Assembly: GCF_000429425.1 (NCBI RefSeq)
Contig: NZ_AUBV01000017.1
Location: 26,608-90,607 of the forward strand
Direction: 5' to 3'
Source of the DNA: Algoriphagus mannitolivorans DSM 15301
GTDB taxonomy: Bacteria > Bacteroidota > Bacteroidia > Cytophagales > Cyclobacteriaceae
Length of the DNA: 64,000 nucleotides
The position numbers and the translations under genes were made by a program. Within the stretch, counting starts at the first letter, position 1; each line of letters starts with the position of its first letter. Under the pieces are notes generated by a model. It ran no database searches and was not told the DNA's origin. It worked only from the letters and a program-made list of their open reading frames with translations. This document shows, piece by piece, positions 1 to 8,682 of the stretch.

Positions 1-222
1 CACAACTTTATAGGCATCTTCCATTGCAAGAAAGGAAACCTTTTGTTTGATTCTATGAACGATCTCAGCAGCCCAAAAAAAGTTGTCTGATTGGATGGCG
101 AGTTTAAGTAAATCATGCTCCTTGGGTAATTCTGAGATTAAGATTTTGATGATCTTTTCTTTAAACTTATCATTTCCACCAGAGAGACTATCGAGGTAAC
201 CAAAGGATGGTGTCATGCTCAT
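1..222 (-). CDS. Hpt-domain phosphotransfer protein, partial
   Basis: The frame opens at an ATG (position 222) and runs off the left edge, giving 74 N-terminal residues. Around residues 50-72 it reads W-AAEIVHRIKQKVSFLAM, which fits the Hpt signature in which a phosphorylatable His (H56) is followed three residues later by Lys (K59) and a hydrophobic helix. Hpt proteins pass phosphate between a hybrid kinase and a response regulator. The gene starts 9 bases after the stop of the next upstream gene, so the two probably share a transcript. The C-terminal part is not visible, so I cannot say whether other domains are attached. Family call is by motif only. Confidence 0.6.
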   Translation of the reverse strand, partial: MSMTPSFGYLDSLSGGNDKFKEKIIKILISELPKEHDLLKLAIQSDNFFWAAEIVHRIKQKVSFLAMEDAYKVV

Positions 223-231
223 AGGATTAGT

Positions 232-675
232 TTAAAGGTTGGTGATATTAGAATTACTGAAGGTGTCTCGGATTGAACTTTTGGGAATCAGAAGAGAAAA
301 TGGTGCAAGAGTAGGGTTGGTGGTTTCTAATGCGGTTTTATTCCAATAATCTGATTCCTCTAAAGTGTCCAAAGGATGGAAATTGAATATCCAACAATTT
401 TTTTCCTGAGAATGTGAGACAAACATGTAATTGCTTTTCCAGTCTGTGCCATGGGACTGAACCAGATCAGAAATAAAGAGGTAAAGTATTTTTCTGACCA
501 AGTCAGTTCTTCCGGAAATGAAAGGAAGTGTTCGGTCTAGTTTGGGTGTAAAGTTGTTTTGCCCCCCCAATTCCTTGAAAACTCCTGCAATCAACTCATA
601 AGTGTCAATTAGATTTTCAAGAAACTCGTTTCCTGAATTGGAAATTTGACTGGCGTGTGAATTTTCTGCTTTCAT
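232..675 (-). CDS. Hypothetical protein, possibly a degenerate histidine-kinase fragment
   Basis: A 147-residue frame from ATG 675; a TTG at 714 would add 13 residues. No signal peptide or membrane segment is evident. The central part (LDRTLPFISGRTDLVRKILY) weakly resembles the helix of a histidine-kinase ATPase domain that normally carries the N box, but the catalytic Asn and the glycine-rich G boxes are missing, so it cannot be an active kinase as read. It lies 9 bases upstream of the Hpt gene, which supports a signalling role. It could equally be an unrelated orphan protein. Confidence 0.4.
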   Translation of the reverse strand: MKAENSHASQISNSGNEFLENLIDTYELIAGVFKELGGQNNFTPKLDRTLPFISGRTDLVRKILYLFISDLVQSHGTDWKSNYMFVSHSQEKNCWIFNFHPLDTLEESDYWNKTALETTNPTLAPFSLLIPKSSIRDTFSNSNITNL

Positions 676-870
676 AGTCTTAGAATTTGAGGGGACAAAA
701 AGGTGATTAAACAACTTTTTCCTTTTTAAAGGATACTCAAAACTAGTCTTCAGAAAATAAAAATTAGGTCACCTGAGGGTGGTCGCCGTTTATCTATCGG
801 TGAAAGGTAATTTTCTGAGGTTTAGTTATATCCAGTTTTTGAGGTATTTGGGATAAAAGGGCCTTCAAAG

Positions 871-982
871 GGCAAGAGGCAAGAAGCAAGAAGCAAGAGG
901 CAAGAAGCAAGAGGCAAGAGGCAAGAGGCAAGAGGCAAGAAGCAAGAAGCAAGAAGCAAGAGGCAAGAAGCAAGAGGCAAGA
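871..982. repeat. Tandem heptamer array, 16 perfect RGCAAGA units
   Basis: Sixteen consecutive 7-base units with no indel. Each is GGCAAGA or AGCAAGA, so only the first base varies, always between two purines. In order the first bases are G G A A G A G G G G A A A G A G. A degenerate stretch of the same motif occurs near 29335-29360, so the motif is dispersed. There are no spacers, so it is not a CRISPR array. Confidence 0.9.
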
Positions 983-1073
983 ATAAAATCTATGTCTATC
1001 CGCTATTCTACCAGTACAAAAGTGAAAGCAGAATAAGATTTTTGATGCTGAAATTTTCACAGAATTTTTAAGT

Positions 1074-1260
1074 GGCTCCGAAGGAGCCAAACCATTCATG
1101 ACCCTGTACGAAGTGCAGGGCAGCCATTGAAAATTTCCCTTTATTGAACCCTGAAGGGGTGAAACTTCAACTATTCACCCCTCCAGGGTTCCTTTTCTAC
1201 TATTTTGACTTTGCCCCCGGCTACACCGGAGGTTATGAATAGTTACGATCCTATGGATCT
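1074..1260. repeat. Cluster of palindromic (REP-like) hairpins
   Basis: Several inverted repeats follow one another: GGCTCC/GGAGCC (1074-1088), CCCTGTAC/GTGCAGGG (1102-1120), a long pair of arms from GAACCCT to AGGGTTC with a GGGGTGAA/TTCACCCC core (1146-1191), a CCCCCGGCT/CACCGGAGG imperfect hairpin (about 1212-1233) and GATCC/GGATC (1248-1260). There is no coding sequence. The arrangement is typical of dispersed intergenic repeats; Bacteroidota carry such hairpin clusters, sometimes associated with REP-associated tyrosine transposases, but none is present here. Confidence 0.6.
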
Positions 1261-1545
1261 TAGGCTACCAGGCATTGACCTTCATATCTACTCATTAAAT
1301 TTCCAAGTGGTATCATTGCGGATAATCATAATAAAATCTTTTGAGATTTTGTGATCTTATTACTCAGCTCGAAAATTTTCTGGCTAAAGTTATTGCCTGA
1401 TTGTGGGGTAGATTGGTTGGTCGAAGTGGCTGTGGTCTGTCGTCCGTGGACTGTTGACCAACCCACCACCCGATTACTAACCCCACCAACTTCTAAACTT
1501 TTTCCCCTACTTTCCTTAGGTTTGCAGACTAGTCAAAATTCTTCA

Positions 1546-2691
1546 GTGAAAGAGAAAATCAAAGTTTTGCACCTGATCAAATCCCTGGGCCGAGGTGGAG
1601 CAGAGAAGCTAATTCCTGAAACTGCCCAAGTGCATGATCAAAGCAGGTTTGAGTTTCATTGCCTCTATTTTTATTATCAGGAGCAGAATATCGTGGATGA
1701 ACTAGAAGAAGCTGGAATCCAGGTTCATCTCATACCCTCAGGGAATTTGGGTCTGTTTTTTCAGGTTCAGAAAGTCCGTGACTTTGTTCGGGAAAATAAC
1801 TTTGACATTCTCCATGCCCACCTGCCTTGGGCCGGTATTTTGGCCAGATTTGTAGGTCAAAAGCTGGATATTCCTATTGTATATACCGAACACAATACCT
1901 GGGAGCGGTATAATAGGGTGTCTTATTGGGGGAATCGTCTGACTTTCAAAAATCAGGATGTGGCCATTGCCGTATCCAATGAAGTAGCCCTTTCCATGCA
2001 GCTCAACTCAATCTGGGATCCTTACAAAAGAGGAGGAAGGCTGAGAGTAAAAGTGGTTCAAAATGGGGTAAATACAGATGTTTTTAAAAAGTTGGATGTT
2101 GAAATAGCGGAATTCAAAAAGCGGCTGGGGATACCTGAAGATTCTCCGGTGATTGGTAAAGTAGCAGTGTTCCGTTCCCAAAAAAGACTTTGGCTTTGGG
2201 TAGCAATCGCAATCAGAATCCTGAAAAAACATCCTAATGTGCATTTTTTACTGGTTGGAGACGGAGAATGGAAGGCCAGGATTGTTCGGCAGATTGAGGA
2301 GTCCGGCTTTGCGGTAAATTTCCATTTGGTAGGCGTTCAAAAGGAAGTTATTCCATACCTGAACCTGATGGATATTTATCTCAGCAGCTCGGAATTTGAA
2401 GGGCTGCCCATTGCGATGCTGGAGGCAATGGCCTGCGAGGTGCCTGTGGTAGCTACTCGAGCTGGAGGAATTGGAGAGGTTATCCAGCACGGAAAACAGG
2501 GCTTTTTGACTGAAATCGATGCCTGGGAGGAATTGGAAGAGCATTGTGAAAAATTGCTGTTAGACCAAGAACTACGAAAGAAAATGGGGAAGGCTTCCAG
2601 AGTTCAGGTAATCGAAAACTTCAGCATGAAGAAAATGGTCGATGCCTTGGAAAAAATTTACCTTGAGGTTTTAGCAAAAACCAAAAGTTGA
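1546..2691 (+). CDS. Glycosyltransferase family 4
   Basis: About 381 residues from a GTG at 1546; the open frame extends to 1351, but that extension is unlike protein and lies in repeat-like DNA. A TTG at 1522 is an alternative. The N-terminal Rossmann half begins KIKVLHLIKSLGRGGAEKL, with the acceptor-side glycine loop. The C-terminal half shows QNGVNTDVF, LLVGDGEWKARI and the family 4 E-x7-E nucleotide-sugar motif in EFEGLPIAMLE, followed by PVVATRAGGIGEVI. It should be a retaining cytosolic enzyme that adds a sugar to a polysaccharide or lipid-linked glycan. No membrane segment is seen. It converges with a polysaccharide deacetylase, which fits a surface-polysaccharide role. Donor and acceptor cannot be told. 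Confidence 0.85.
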   Translation: MKEKIKVLHLIKSLGRGGAEKLIPETAQVHDQSRFEFHCLYFYYQEQNIVDELEEAGIQVHLIPSGNLGLFFQVQKVRDFVRENNFDILHAHLPWAGILARFVGQKLDIPIVYTEHNTWERYNRVSYWGNRLTFKNQDVAIAVSNEVALSMQLNSIWDPYKRGGRLRVKVVQNGVNTDVFKKLDVEIAEFKKRLGIPEDSPVIGKVAVFRSQKRLWLWVAIAIRILKKHPNVHFLLVGDGEWKARIVRQIEESGFAVNFHLVGVQKEVIPYLNLMDIYLSSSEFEGLPIAMLEAMACEVPVVATRAGGIGEVIQHGKQGFLTEIDAWEELEEHCEKLLLDQELRKKMGKASRVQVIENFSMKKMVDALEKIYLEVLAKTKS

Positions 2692-2702
2692 TTTAACCAA
2701 CC

Positions 2703-2733
2703 CGACAAACTCTTCACTATACTGAGCTTGTCG
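2703..2733. terminator. Inverted repeat between convergent genes
   Basis: CGACAAACTC and GAGCTTGTCG form an imperfect 10-base stem around a short loop in the 55-base gap between the glycosyltransferase and the deacetylase. The position suggests a bidirectional terminator, but neither side has a clean T run. The ACTGAGCTTGTCGAAG part also looks like a common dispersed repeat, so it may just be one copy of that. Confidence 0.4.
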
Positions 2734-2746
2734 AAGGAAGGCTCTG

Positions 2747-3730
2747 TCAAGCCGGTTGGAGTCTGGCTTTGACTTTTTGCCCCAAGCTTTCCATGGAATG
2801 AGATTCAAAACCATGGGTTTCCCTAAGTTTTCTAAAATGCTGAATCAAAATTTCAAGCTCTTTCATACTGCCCTTGGGATCATTTCCAAAATTGTGTGGA
2901 TGCCACCACAGGTGATAAATCTGTTTATTTTTGGCAGCATGACTCATTTCACTAAGAATCCTTTGAAAGCGAATGGAATTAAAAAGTGGGTTTTGTGGAA
3001 TTATTGGACGTAATATCCTGGAAGCAGGGATAATCACCGGTTCCTTGTCATAAACCTTGATTTCTGAAAGATGGAAAGAAGGCTTGGTTCCTACAGGGAA
3101 AAAACAATCTGCTGACCTAAACAGCTTTTTACCAAAGCTTTCGTGCTGGGTTTCCTGCCAAAACCAGTTCTTGGGATTTCCTCGGACATATTCATAGCCT
3201 TCTTCCAGACAATGTCCCAGATAAAGTTCATTGATATGATTTCTAGGAAAAACCAAAGATTTCAGCCGAACGCCAAACTTTTCATGAGCGATTTTTTGGG
3301 TGGATTTCAGGTCTTGGACAAACTGCTCCGGGCTTTGGCCACGCATAAGCGTATAATAATGGGCATAAGAATGTGAGCCTAGTTCCTGAAAAGGAGTATC
3401 TAAAATCTGACGGATTAATTCTGGAGCAAAATGAACTTCCGGCCTCAAGCCATGGGTCTTTGCCCATTCATAAGCGGAAAGTTTTTTGTCCCGATAAGAG
3501 GGTAAAAACTCGGGCGAATAATATTTCCACTCCTCCTCATTTTCTGCAAAAAGCATCCCTACGGTAGCCCAAGTCACTGAAATTTCATTTTTACCAAAAA
3601 GCTCAAGCATTTGGGGAATTACTCTGCGGGTATTGGCAAAATATTCGGGGCGGTAATTGTTACCCACCTTGTCGAAAATACCCCATAGAAGTTCGAAATC
3701 AAGACTTATCGTAAATGAACCGGTTTGCAT
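2747..3730 (-). CDS. Polysaccharide deacetylase (NodB-like) family protein
   Basis: About 327 residues from ATG 3730. The open frame runs on to 3934, but the added 68 residues do not belong to the fold. Family motifs are visible: FTISLDFELLWG (the first metal/catalytic Asp region), GSHSYAHY (the H-x3-H zinc motif) and LVFPRNHIN (the motif 3 Arg region). The enzymes remove acetyl groups from N-acetylhexosamines in polysaccharides with a divalent metal. No signal peptide is visible from this start, so it may act in the cytoplasm on precursors. It converges with a family 4 glycosyltransferase. The substrate is unknown. Confidence 0.8.
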   Translation of the reverse strand: MQTGSFTISLDFELLWGIFDKVGNNYRPEYFANTRRVIPQMLELFGKNEISVTWATVGMLFAENEEEWKYYSPEFLPSYRDKKLSAYEWAKTHGLRPEVHFAPELIRQILDTPFQELGSHSYAHYYTLMRGQSPEQFVQDLKSTQKIAHEKFGVRLKSLVFPRNHINELYLGHCLEEGYEYVRGNPKNWFWQETQHESFGKKLFRSADCFFPVGTKPSFHLSEIKVYDKEPVIIPASRILRPIIPQNPLFNSIRFQRILSEMSHAAKNKQIYHLWWHPHNFGNDPKGSMKELEILIQHFRKLRETHGFESHSMESLGQKVKARLQPA

Positions 3731-3960
3731 GCCGTCAGAAGGGTTGGAAAAAAAACAAAACAAGTAAAAGGGTGAAGATTTACTTATTGTTCTATTCGAA
3801 TATGGGTAAATCTCTGCCAAAATCAAAAACATGAAGTAGGCAAATTTGGACTGTCCCATTCGAAAATGTTTCCTACTCCACATTGAGCCAGGATTCGACA
3901 AATCACCCAAAACTGATCCCGAGGTTATGCTCATTCCCGAGATTGCTTTTATTTTGTGGC

Positions 3961-4212
3961 ATGTTCAACAGCCCTGATTATCCTCAATCCCTGGAGGAGT
4001 CCCAATTTGAAATCTGGATGGAAAATGGGAGATCCAGCAAAATACAATACGCCTATTTGGCTATCATTTGGGATGAATTGGAAAGGAGATATTTCCCAGC
4101 CTACTTAGAACAAAGGGCGGATTTGGACTCCTATGAGCGGTTTGGAACATCCTATTCCAAAGAATCTTTGGTTGCAGCTTATGACTTGTATTCAGAATCG
4201 AGGGTGAGGTAG
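3961..4212 (+). CDS. Small conserved-looking hypothetical protein
   Basis: An 83-residue soluble protein from ATG 3961 (a longer frame starts at 3883). It is acidic and aromatic-rich, with no signal peptide or membrane helix. The tail reads SKESLVAAYDLYSESRVR. I do not recognise a domain. Its codon use and compact amphipathic sequence look genuine. It lies divergent to the deacetylase and between two minus-strand genes, so it is probably transcribed alone. Confidence 0.55.
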   Translation: MFNSPDYPQSLEESQFEIWMENGRSSKIQYAYLAIIWDELERRYFPAYLEQRADLDSYERFGTSYSKESLVAAYDLYSESRVR

Positions 4213-4287
4213 ATTGGATTAGGGAAAGGCAGAAAGTGAAGTCAAGAGATAATGGTCAGAGAGCTGAAAATAGTGCTTCTCTGATAT

Positions 4288-6378
4288 TTATTTTTTCCTT
4301 TCATTATTTAGGCTCCATTCTAAATTCTCTCCATGGATTAGAACAAAACTGAACATCCATTTATTTAACCTGATTTCAGGTGTGCTAAATTTTCCTATAG
4401 GAAGCTTTAATACTACTTTATTCCAACCTTCCTGCAATTGGATTTCAGTGGGATTTCTGCTTTGAAAATTTTCATTGGTTAAAGGGATTTCTGGATCAAG
4501 AATAGTATGATAATTTTGCCAATTGGGTGGAAGAACCTCTTGACCATTAACCCAAATTCTGCTATCATTCCAATCCCATTTACCTTTTGATGGAGGAAGG
4601 TCTTTTTCGGATCTACTGTAATCATGAAATGAAATCCAGGCATCTACTTGTTGGTGAATCGGGGAATAAATCCAGGCATATGCATAGACCGTGGAATTGG
4701 GTTTGGGGTCTGTGATATAGCCCGGTACTAAATCACCCCAGACATGTCTCAAATACACTGTCCCTCCTTGTGCATGAAAATGGGGTATCGTCTCCAAATT
4801 GTCCGATTCCAGGAGAATTTTCTCGATTTGAAAGACGCTGTCCAATTTTCCCAGGTTATCAAAGGGAAATGTGATATTCCACTTCTGATGGCTTTGTTTG
4901 AAATAGGGGAATGGGTATTGAGAAAAATAGGATGTTTTGTGAAAAAGAAGTTTGTTTTCGAATATTTCCCAGGCTTCCTGTTCCTTTTTTTCCTGAGGAT
5001 ACTTTACTCCAAGGTCATTGAAATAGCCATATCCTCCACCTTTCCAAAGTCTTTCTGCAAAGGTTAGCATCAAAGGATAGAAATTATTCTCTCTAAGAAT
5101 AGATTCAGAAGTTGGTAAGGAGCGGTCATTCCAGGTGGCAAGAATTGATCCAGCTACCACTGAATCCCCTTGGTTTTGACCCAATACATTACTTCTAAAC
5201 AAGGAAATTAAATCTGCAAATGGGTCGAAATGGTTGATGTAATGAAATCTGGAGTCAACAACGGGTACGGTCCCCAAACGTTTACCCCTATAACTCCATA
5301 GATGAAGGAGGTCAATTTCACCTTCTTTATATTCCCATCCCGGATTCCAGGAAATTACCTTAAATCCCAAATCCCTTGCAAAAGCAACCATTTCCGGCAC
5401 AAAATCAAGATTGGTGAATTTGACTTCATCAGTCCCCAAATGGATATAATCGGAATTTCTAAAGAGTTCCCGGACTTCTTCCAAGATTATTTTCAGCGCT
5501 GATATTCCTTCTTCAGTCTGCATATCCACCCCCAATGCCCGCTCAAAAGCCGCACTATGCCCGGGCATGTCTATTTCAGGAATTACCTGAACGCCATGCA
5601 TTTCTGCAAAATCCAAAAAGTCACGAACCTCAGCTTGGCTATAATACAATCCGGGGAAGCGAGTCATATTGGAAGGATGAGTTAATTCAGGAAAGGCCTT
5701 AATCTCCAGCCTCCAGGCAATGTCCTCTGTCAAATGCCAATGAAAAAAATTGATTTTGTATGCGGAAAGGATTTGAACTTGCTCTTTTAATTCTTTGATT
5801 GGAATAAAACTGCGACCTAAGTCGTGCATAAAACCCCGGATTCTAAAAGCTGGCCAGTCTTGAATTTTTACGAATGGGAAACTTATCGTCCCATCCTTTT
5901 GGACTTTTTGGAGTTGCTTCAAAGTCTGCCAACCATAAAAAATACCCTTGAGACTTTGGGCTTGAATGTAAATCCCTGAATCATTGATTTCTAAGGAATA
6001 GGCCTCCTCTGAATTGACTGGGGTAAACTTCAAATTAGGTATTATACTAAGATTTAGCCAGGAGGGACGGGATTCATTTATTTCCCTGAAGGACTTTTTC
6101 TTTAGAATGGATTTACCCCAGAGGTCTAGGTGATCGCAATTGACCGCTGGGAAAAATTCTCCCTCCAGAAGTTCGATCTTTTGTGGCTGGGGAATAAGGT
6201 TTTCCGTTGCGGTCGTACAATGAATAGAATTTGGTGGAAAGGGAGAAGGGTTGATACTGACAATACTGGAATTTGTAGGGGTTTCACTTAAAACAGATTT
6301 TTCAAAAATTCCAGAATCCTTTTCTTGTGAGAATGAATTAAACAGAAGAAACCCAAGAAGAATACCCAAGTGATGCAT
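4288..6378 (-). CDS. Beta-N-acetylhexosaminidase, glycoside hydrolase family 20
   Basis: 696 residues from ATG 6378, which places an N-terminal signal peptide (MHHLGILLGFLLFNSFSQ) directly at the start and avoids overlap with the upstream gene. An N-terminal GH20b-like domain is followed by the TIM barrel: FRIRGFMHDLGRSF, FFHWHLTEDIAWRLEIK, VIPEIDMPGHSAA, and the catalytic Asp-Glu pair in HLGTDEVKF (D317-E318). The family removes terminal GlcNAc or GalNAc by substrate-assisted catalysis. A C-terminal beta-rich region of roughly 250 residues (HDYSRSEKDLPPSKG, then a jelly-roll-like end) may bind carbohydrate. It is the last gene of the sialic-acid operon and would trim GlcNAc exposed after sialidase action. 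It starts 7 bases after the esterase stop. Confidence 0.9.
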   Translation of the reverse strand: MHHLGILLGFLLFNSFSQEKDSGIFEKSVLSETPTNSSIVSINPSPFPPNSIHCTTATENLIPQPQKIELLEGEFFPAVNCDHLDLWGKSILKKKSFREINESRPSWLNLSIIPNLKFTPVNSEEAYSLEINDSGIYIQAQSLKGIFYGWQTLKQLQKVQKDGTISFPFVKIQDWPAFRIRGFMHDLGRSFIPIKELKEQVQILSAYKINFFHWHLTEDIAWRLEIKAFPELTHPSNMTRFPGLYYSQAEVRDFLDFAEMHGVQVIPEIDMPGHSAAFERALGVDMQTEEGISALKIILEEVRELFRNSDYIHLGTDEVKFTNLDFVPEMVAFARDLGFKVISWNPGWEYKEGEIDLLHLWSYRGKRLGTVPVVDSRFHYINHFDPFADLISLFRSNVLGQNQGDSVVAGSILATWNDRSLPTSESILRENNFYPLMLTFAERLWKGGGYGYFNDLGVKYPQEKKEQEAWEIFENKLLFHKTSYFSQYPFPYFKQSHQKWNITFPFDNLGKLDSVFQIEKILLESDNLETIPHFHAQGGTVYLRHVWGDLVPGYITDPKPNSTVYAYAWIYSPIHQQVDAWISFHDYSRSEKDLPPSKGKWDWNDSRIWVNGQEVLPPNWQNYHTILDPEIPLTNENFQSRNPTEIQLQEGWNKVVLKLPIGKFSTPEIRLNKWMFSFVLIHGENLEWSLNNERKK

Positions 6379-6385
6379 TCTATAT

Positions 6386-7489
6386 TTAATCAGAGGAATT
6401 GATTTCAAGAATCTTTTGAACATAGGCTTGGGCATATTTTAACATACCCGCGTCTGTTGGATGAGTTCCGTCTACAAAATCTGCTTCAGTCAGTCCGATT
6501 TCTTCTTTTTCCAACAGAAATATCTTTTCCATCCCCTCTGACAACAACGAATTAAATTCCTTTTCGAGGAGTTTGTTGATATGGAGGTACATACCTTTTC
6601 TAAGAGGATCCACTTCACCATCAGAGTATCCCGCATGAGCAGTAAGTAAAATTGGGGTTTTAGGATGCTTTTGACGTAAATATTGAACTGCATATAGAAT
6701 TCGACCGCTGATTTCCTGATCACTTAACCCTTTAGAGGAAACCAGGTTAGGAAGGCAATCCAAGACAAATAGACTTGCTTTTTCATTACCTATAAAGTGG
6801 ATGATTTCTTTTTCCAGCATTCCATTTCCTGAAAAACCAAGATTGACAATTGGCTGATTCAATACTCTTTGTAGGATGTTAGTCCATGCCATTCCAGGTC
6901 TTGAAGCACAAGCGCCTTGAGCTATGGAAGTTCCGTAAATTACAATGGGATTTTGGGATGGACGTGGTAAAAATTCAAAAGTTGAATTTGAGTCTATACC
7001 GATCCGGAGTTGTTTCACTTGATTGTATAGGGGTAAAAACAATGTGAATTTTCCCTCTTTTGCAGATTCTTGATCCCAGGAAAAATCATAACGAATGGTG
7101 TCTCCAAAACTGAAATTTCCCCTAATCCATTTCCATTGTTGTGCCTGGTCCAACACATAGAGATCCACACCGCTGGCTCCCGTGGCAGGCATATGGGCTA
7201 GTTGTATTGGTTTTATTACCAGATATTCTACCTGAATTTTAGAGGAGTTTGTGGTAAAACTAAAAGATAATCCAGCAGACTGTTGTGAAAGATCCCAGAC
7301 TACTTTCCTAACAGAATCTTTGAGATTAAAGGGCATTCTTGAATAATCAGTATGATCGTTTAATCTCCCCTCAATGACAGGGAATCCTTCTGCTAATGGG
7401 TCCTTCCAGACCTTTTGGGCATAGCAGAGGGGAATTCCTGTGAAGAGAAGATAAAAGAAGAATAGGATCGTGGAAAAGATTCTTTTCAT
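6386..7489 (-). CDS. Secreted SGNH/GDSL-family esterase
   Basis: 367 residues with a clear signal peptide ending near CYAQ. A beta-sandwich N-terminal domain is followed by an SGNH hydrolase. Block I reads [14 protein letters not shown], where Ser replaces the usual GDS context as GTS; block [13 protein letters not shown] carries the oxyanion Gly and Asn; and [10 protein letters not shown] supplies the catalytic Asp-His. It overlaps the epimerase gene by four bases (ATGA), so translation is coupled. In a sialic-acid operon the likely role is to remove O-acetyl groups from sialic acid or host glycans in the periplasm, but the substrate is inferred from context only. Confidence 0.8.
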   Translation of the reverse strand: MKRIFSTILFFFYLLFTGIPLCYAQKVWKDPLAEGFPVIEGRLNDHTDYSRMPFNLKDSVRKVVWDLSQQSAGLSFSFTTNSSKIQVEYLVIKPIQLAHMPATGASGVDLYVLDQAQQWKWIRGNFSFGDTIRYDFSWDQESAKEGKFTLFLPLYNQVKQLRIGIDSNSTFEFLPRPSQNPIVIYGTSIAQGACASRPGMAWTNILQRVLNQPIVNLGFSGNGMLEKEIIHFIGNEKASLFVLDCLPNLVSSKGLSDQEISGRILYAVQYLRQKHPKTPILLTAHAGYSDGEVDPLRKGMYLHINKLLEKEFNSLLSEGMEKIFLLEKEEIGLTEADFVDGTHPTDAGMLKYAQAYVQKILEINSSD

Positions 7490-8682
7490 GGGTAGGCAGT
7501 GGTTTGAGTTTCAGCTTGTTCTTTTTCAATATGCTCAAAAGTTTGCCAAACCTGAAACAAAGCTCTTGGCAAATGAAAACATCCTTTCCATTTCCCTCCT
7601 TTAAGTGGCAGAAGTACTTCACCTTGACGATTGAGGTATCCATACCATTCTTTGTATTCTGGGTCAGGAAAGTGATTCCAAGTATATTGATGGACTTTTT
7701 CAAACCAGGCCCAGATTGTGGGGCGTTTGGTAAATCGGTAAGCTTTGGCGAGGGCAACTAAAGTTTCTAGATGCACCCACCAGAGTTTTTGATCCCATTC
7801 CAATTGCTGTGGGGGATGACCTTTCACATCCAGAAAATAGAATATTCCTCCGTATTTCTTGTCCCAGCCGTATTCCAAAATTCTCTCTACAGTGTCTACC
7901 GCTTTGTTCATGAGCGTGGTGTCTTTGCGTCGACTTGCGATATCCATCATAAACCACATTGCCTCGATTCCGTGACCGGGATTGATCAGTCTCCCCTCAA
8001 AGGAATTCGAGAGGCTTCCATCCTCAAGAAGATTTTCATAAATCAGGTTGGTGTCTGGCTTTAGAAAAACCTCCATTACTTCATGGATGCAATCATCCAG
8101 TGTTTTTTCGACCAAGTTGGGATCAAGGAGGTGTTCCAGTTCCAGGCATAAATTGCTGAGAATCATAGGTAGGGAAAAGTTTCTCAGGGGTCTGGTTTTA
8201 GGAAATGCCTTGGTGTAAATTCCTTTTGGTTTGGTTTTTCGTGAAAGGATATTTTGGAATGTAAATTTTGCTAAATCCAAACTTTCTTGATCTTTGGTGG
8301 CATGTCCATACTGGGCAAAGGCCATAGTTGCAAAACAGTCTGAAAAGATATTATAAGGCTGAATTAGTGGCTTTCCCTCTCTGGTAAGCGAAAAGTAAAA
8401 TCTTCCTTTACTATCTCTCCCGTATTTTTTTAGAAAATCAATCCCGTCTTTGGATATTTCCAACCACTCGGTTTTTTGTTCTGCTTGATTGTAAAGCATG
8501 GAAAAAGTCCAAGCCTGCCTTCCTTGCAACCAAACGAATTTATCAGTGTCATACACTTTTCCTTCACGGTCTAGGCAGGTGAAATATCCACCATAAACAG
8601 GATCTGGAGAGTTTATTTCCCAAAAAGGGATAACATCATCCAAAAGAGCATTTTTGTATTGTTCTGAATATTTGGTTTTCAT
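7486..8682 (-). CDS. N-acylglucosamine 2-epimerase (AGE/RnBP family)
   Basis: 398 residues with no signal peptide, so cytosolic. It has the full-length (alpha/alpha)6-barrel pattern of the AGE family: [19 protein letters not shown] near the start, [31 protein letters not shown] and [18 protein letters not shown] with conserved His and Arg-Gln positions. The enzyme interconverts ManNAc and GlcNAc. Some Bacteroidota use this step in place of ManNAc kinase and the 6-phosphate epimerase. It follows NanA, the transporter and the sialidase and overlaps both neighbours by four bases. Cellobiose epimerases are paralogues, but the context decides for ManNAc. Confidence 0.87.
   Translation of the reverse strand: MKTKYSEQYKNALLDDVIPFWEINSPDPVYGGYFTCLDREGKVYDTDKFVWLQGRQAWTFSMLYNQAEQKTEWLEISKDGIDFLKKYGRDSKGRFYFSLTREGKPLIQPYNIFSDCFATMAFAQYGHATKDQESLDLAKFTFQNILSRKTKPKGIYTKAFPKTRPLRNFSLPMILSNLCLELEHLLDPNLVEKTLDDCIHEVMEVFLKPDTNLIYENLLEDGSLSNSFEGRLINPGHGIEAMWFMMDIASRRKDTTLMNKAVDTVERILEYGWDKKYGGIFYFLDVKGHPPQQLEWDQKLWWVHLETLVALAKAYRFTKRPTIWAWFEKVHQYTWNHFPDPEYKEWYGYLNRQGEVLLPLKGGKWKGCFHLPRALFQVWQTFEHIEKEQAETQTTAYP

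Larger units (their letters stand above)
715..1545. other. Long gene-free region rich in repeats
   Basis: About 830 bases separate the minus-strand kinase-like gene from the glycosyltransferase. I find no credible coding frame. It holds a heptamer array (871-982), a row of palindromes (1074-1260) and, near 1430-1500, low-complexity sequence resembling degenerate dispersed repeats. A frame can be read through the heptamers (794-1099, minus) and another runs into the glycosyltransferase, but both translate to repetitive or atypical protein and look like artefacts. Confidence 0.6.

Noticed and set aside
871..982. Possible CRISPR array
   Set aside because: Units are contiguous with no spacers, only 7 bases long and not palindromic; no cas gene is present.
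794..1099. A 101-residue minus-strand frame across the heptamer array
   Set aside because: The middle is a Leu/Ala/Ser repeat made only by translating the 7-base units; there is no independent coding sign.
1351..1545. N-terminal extension of the glycosyltransferase frame
   Set aside because: The translated part has no family similarity, no signal peptide and overlaps repeat-like DNA; the domain begins at about 1546.
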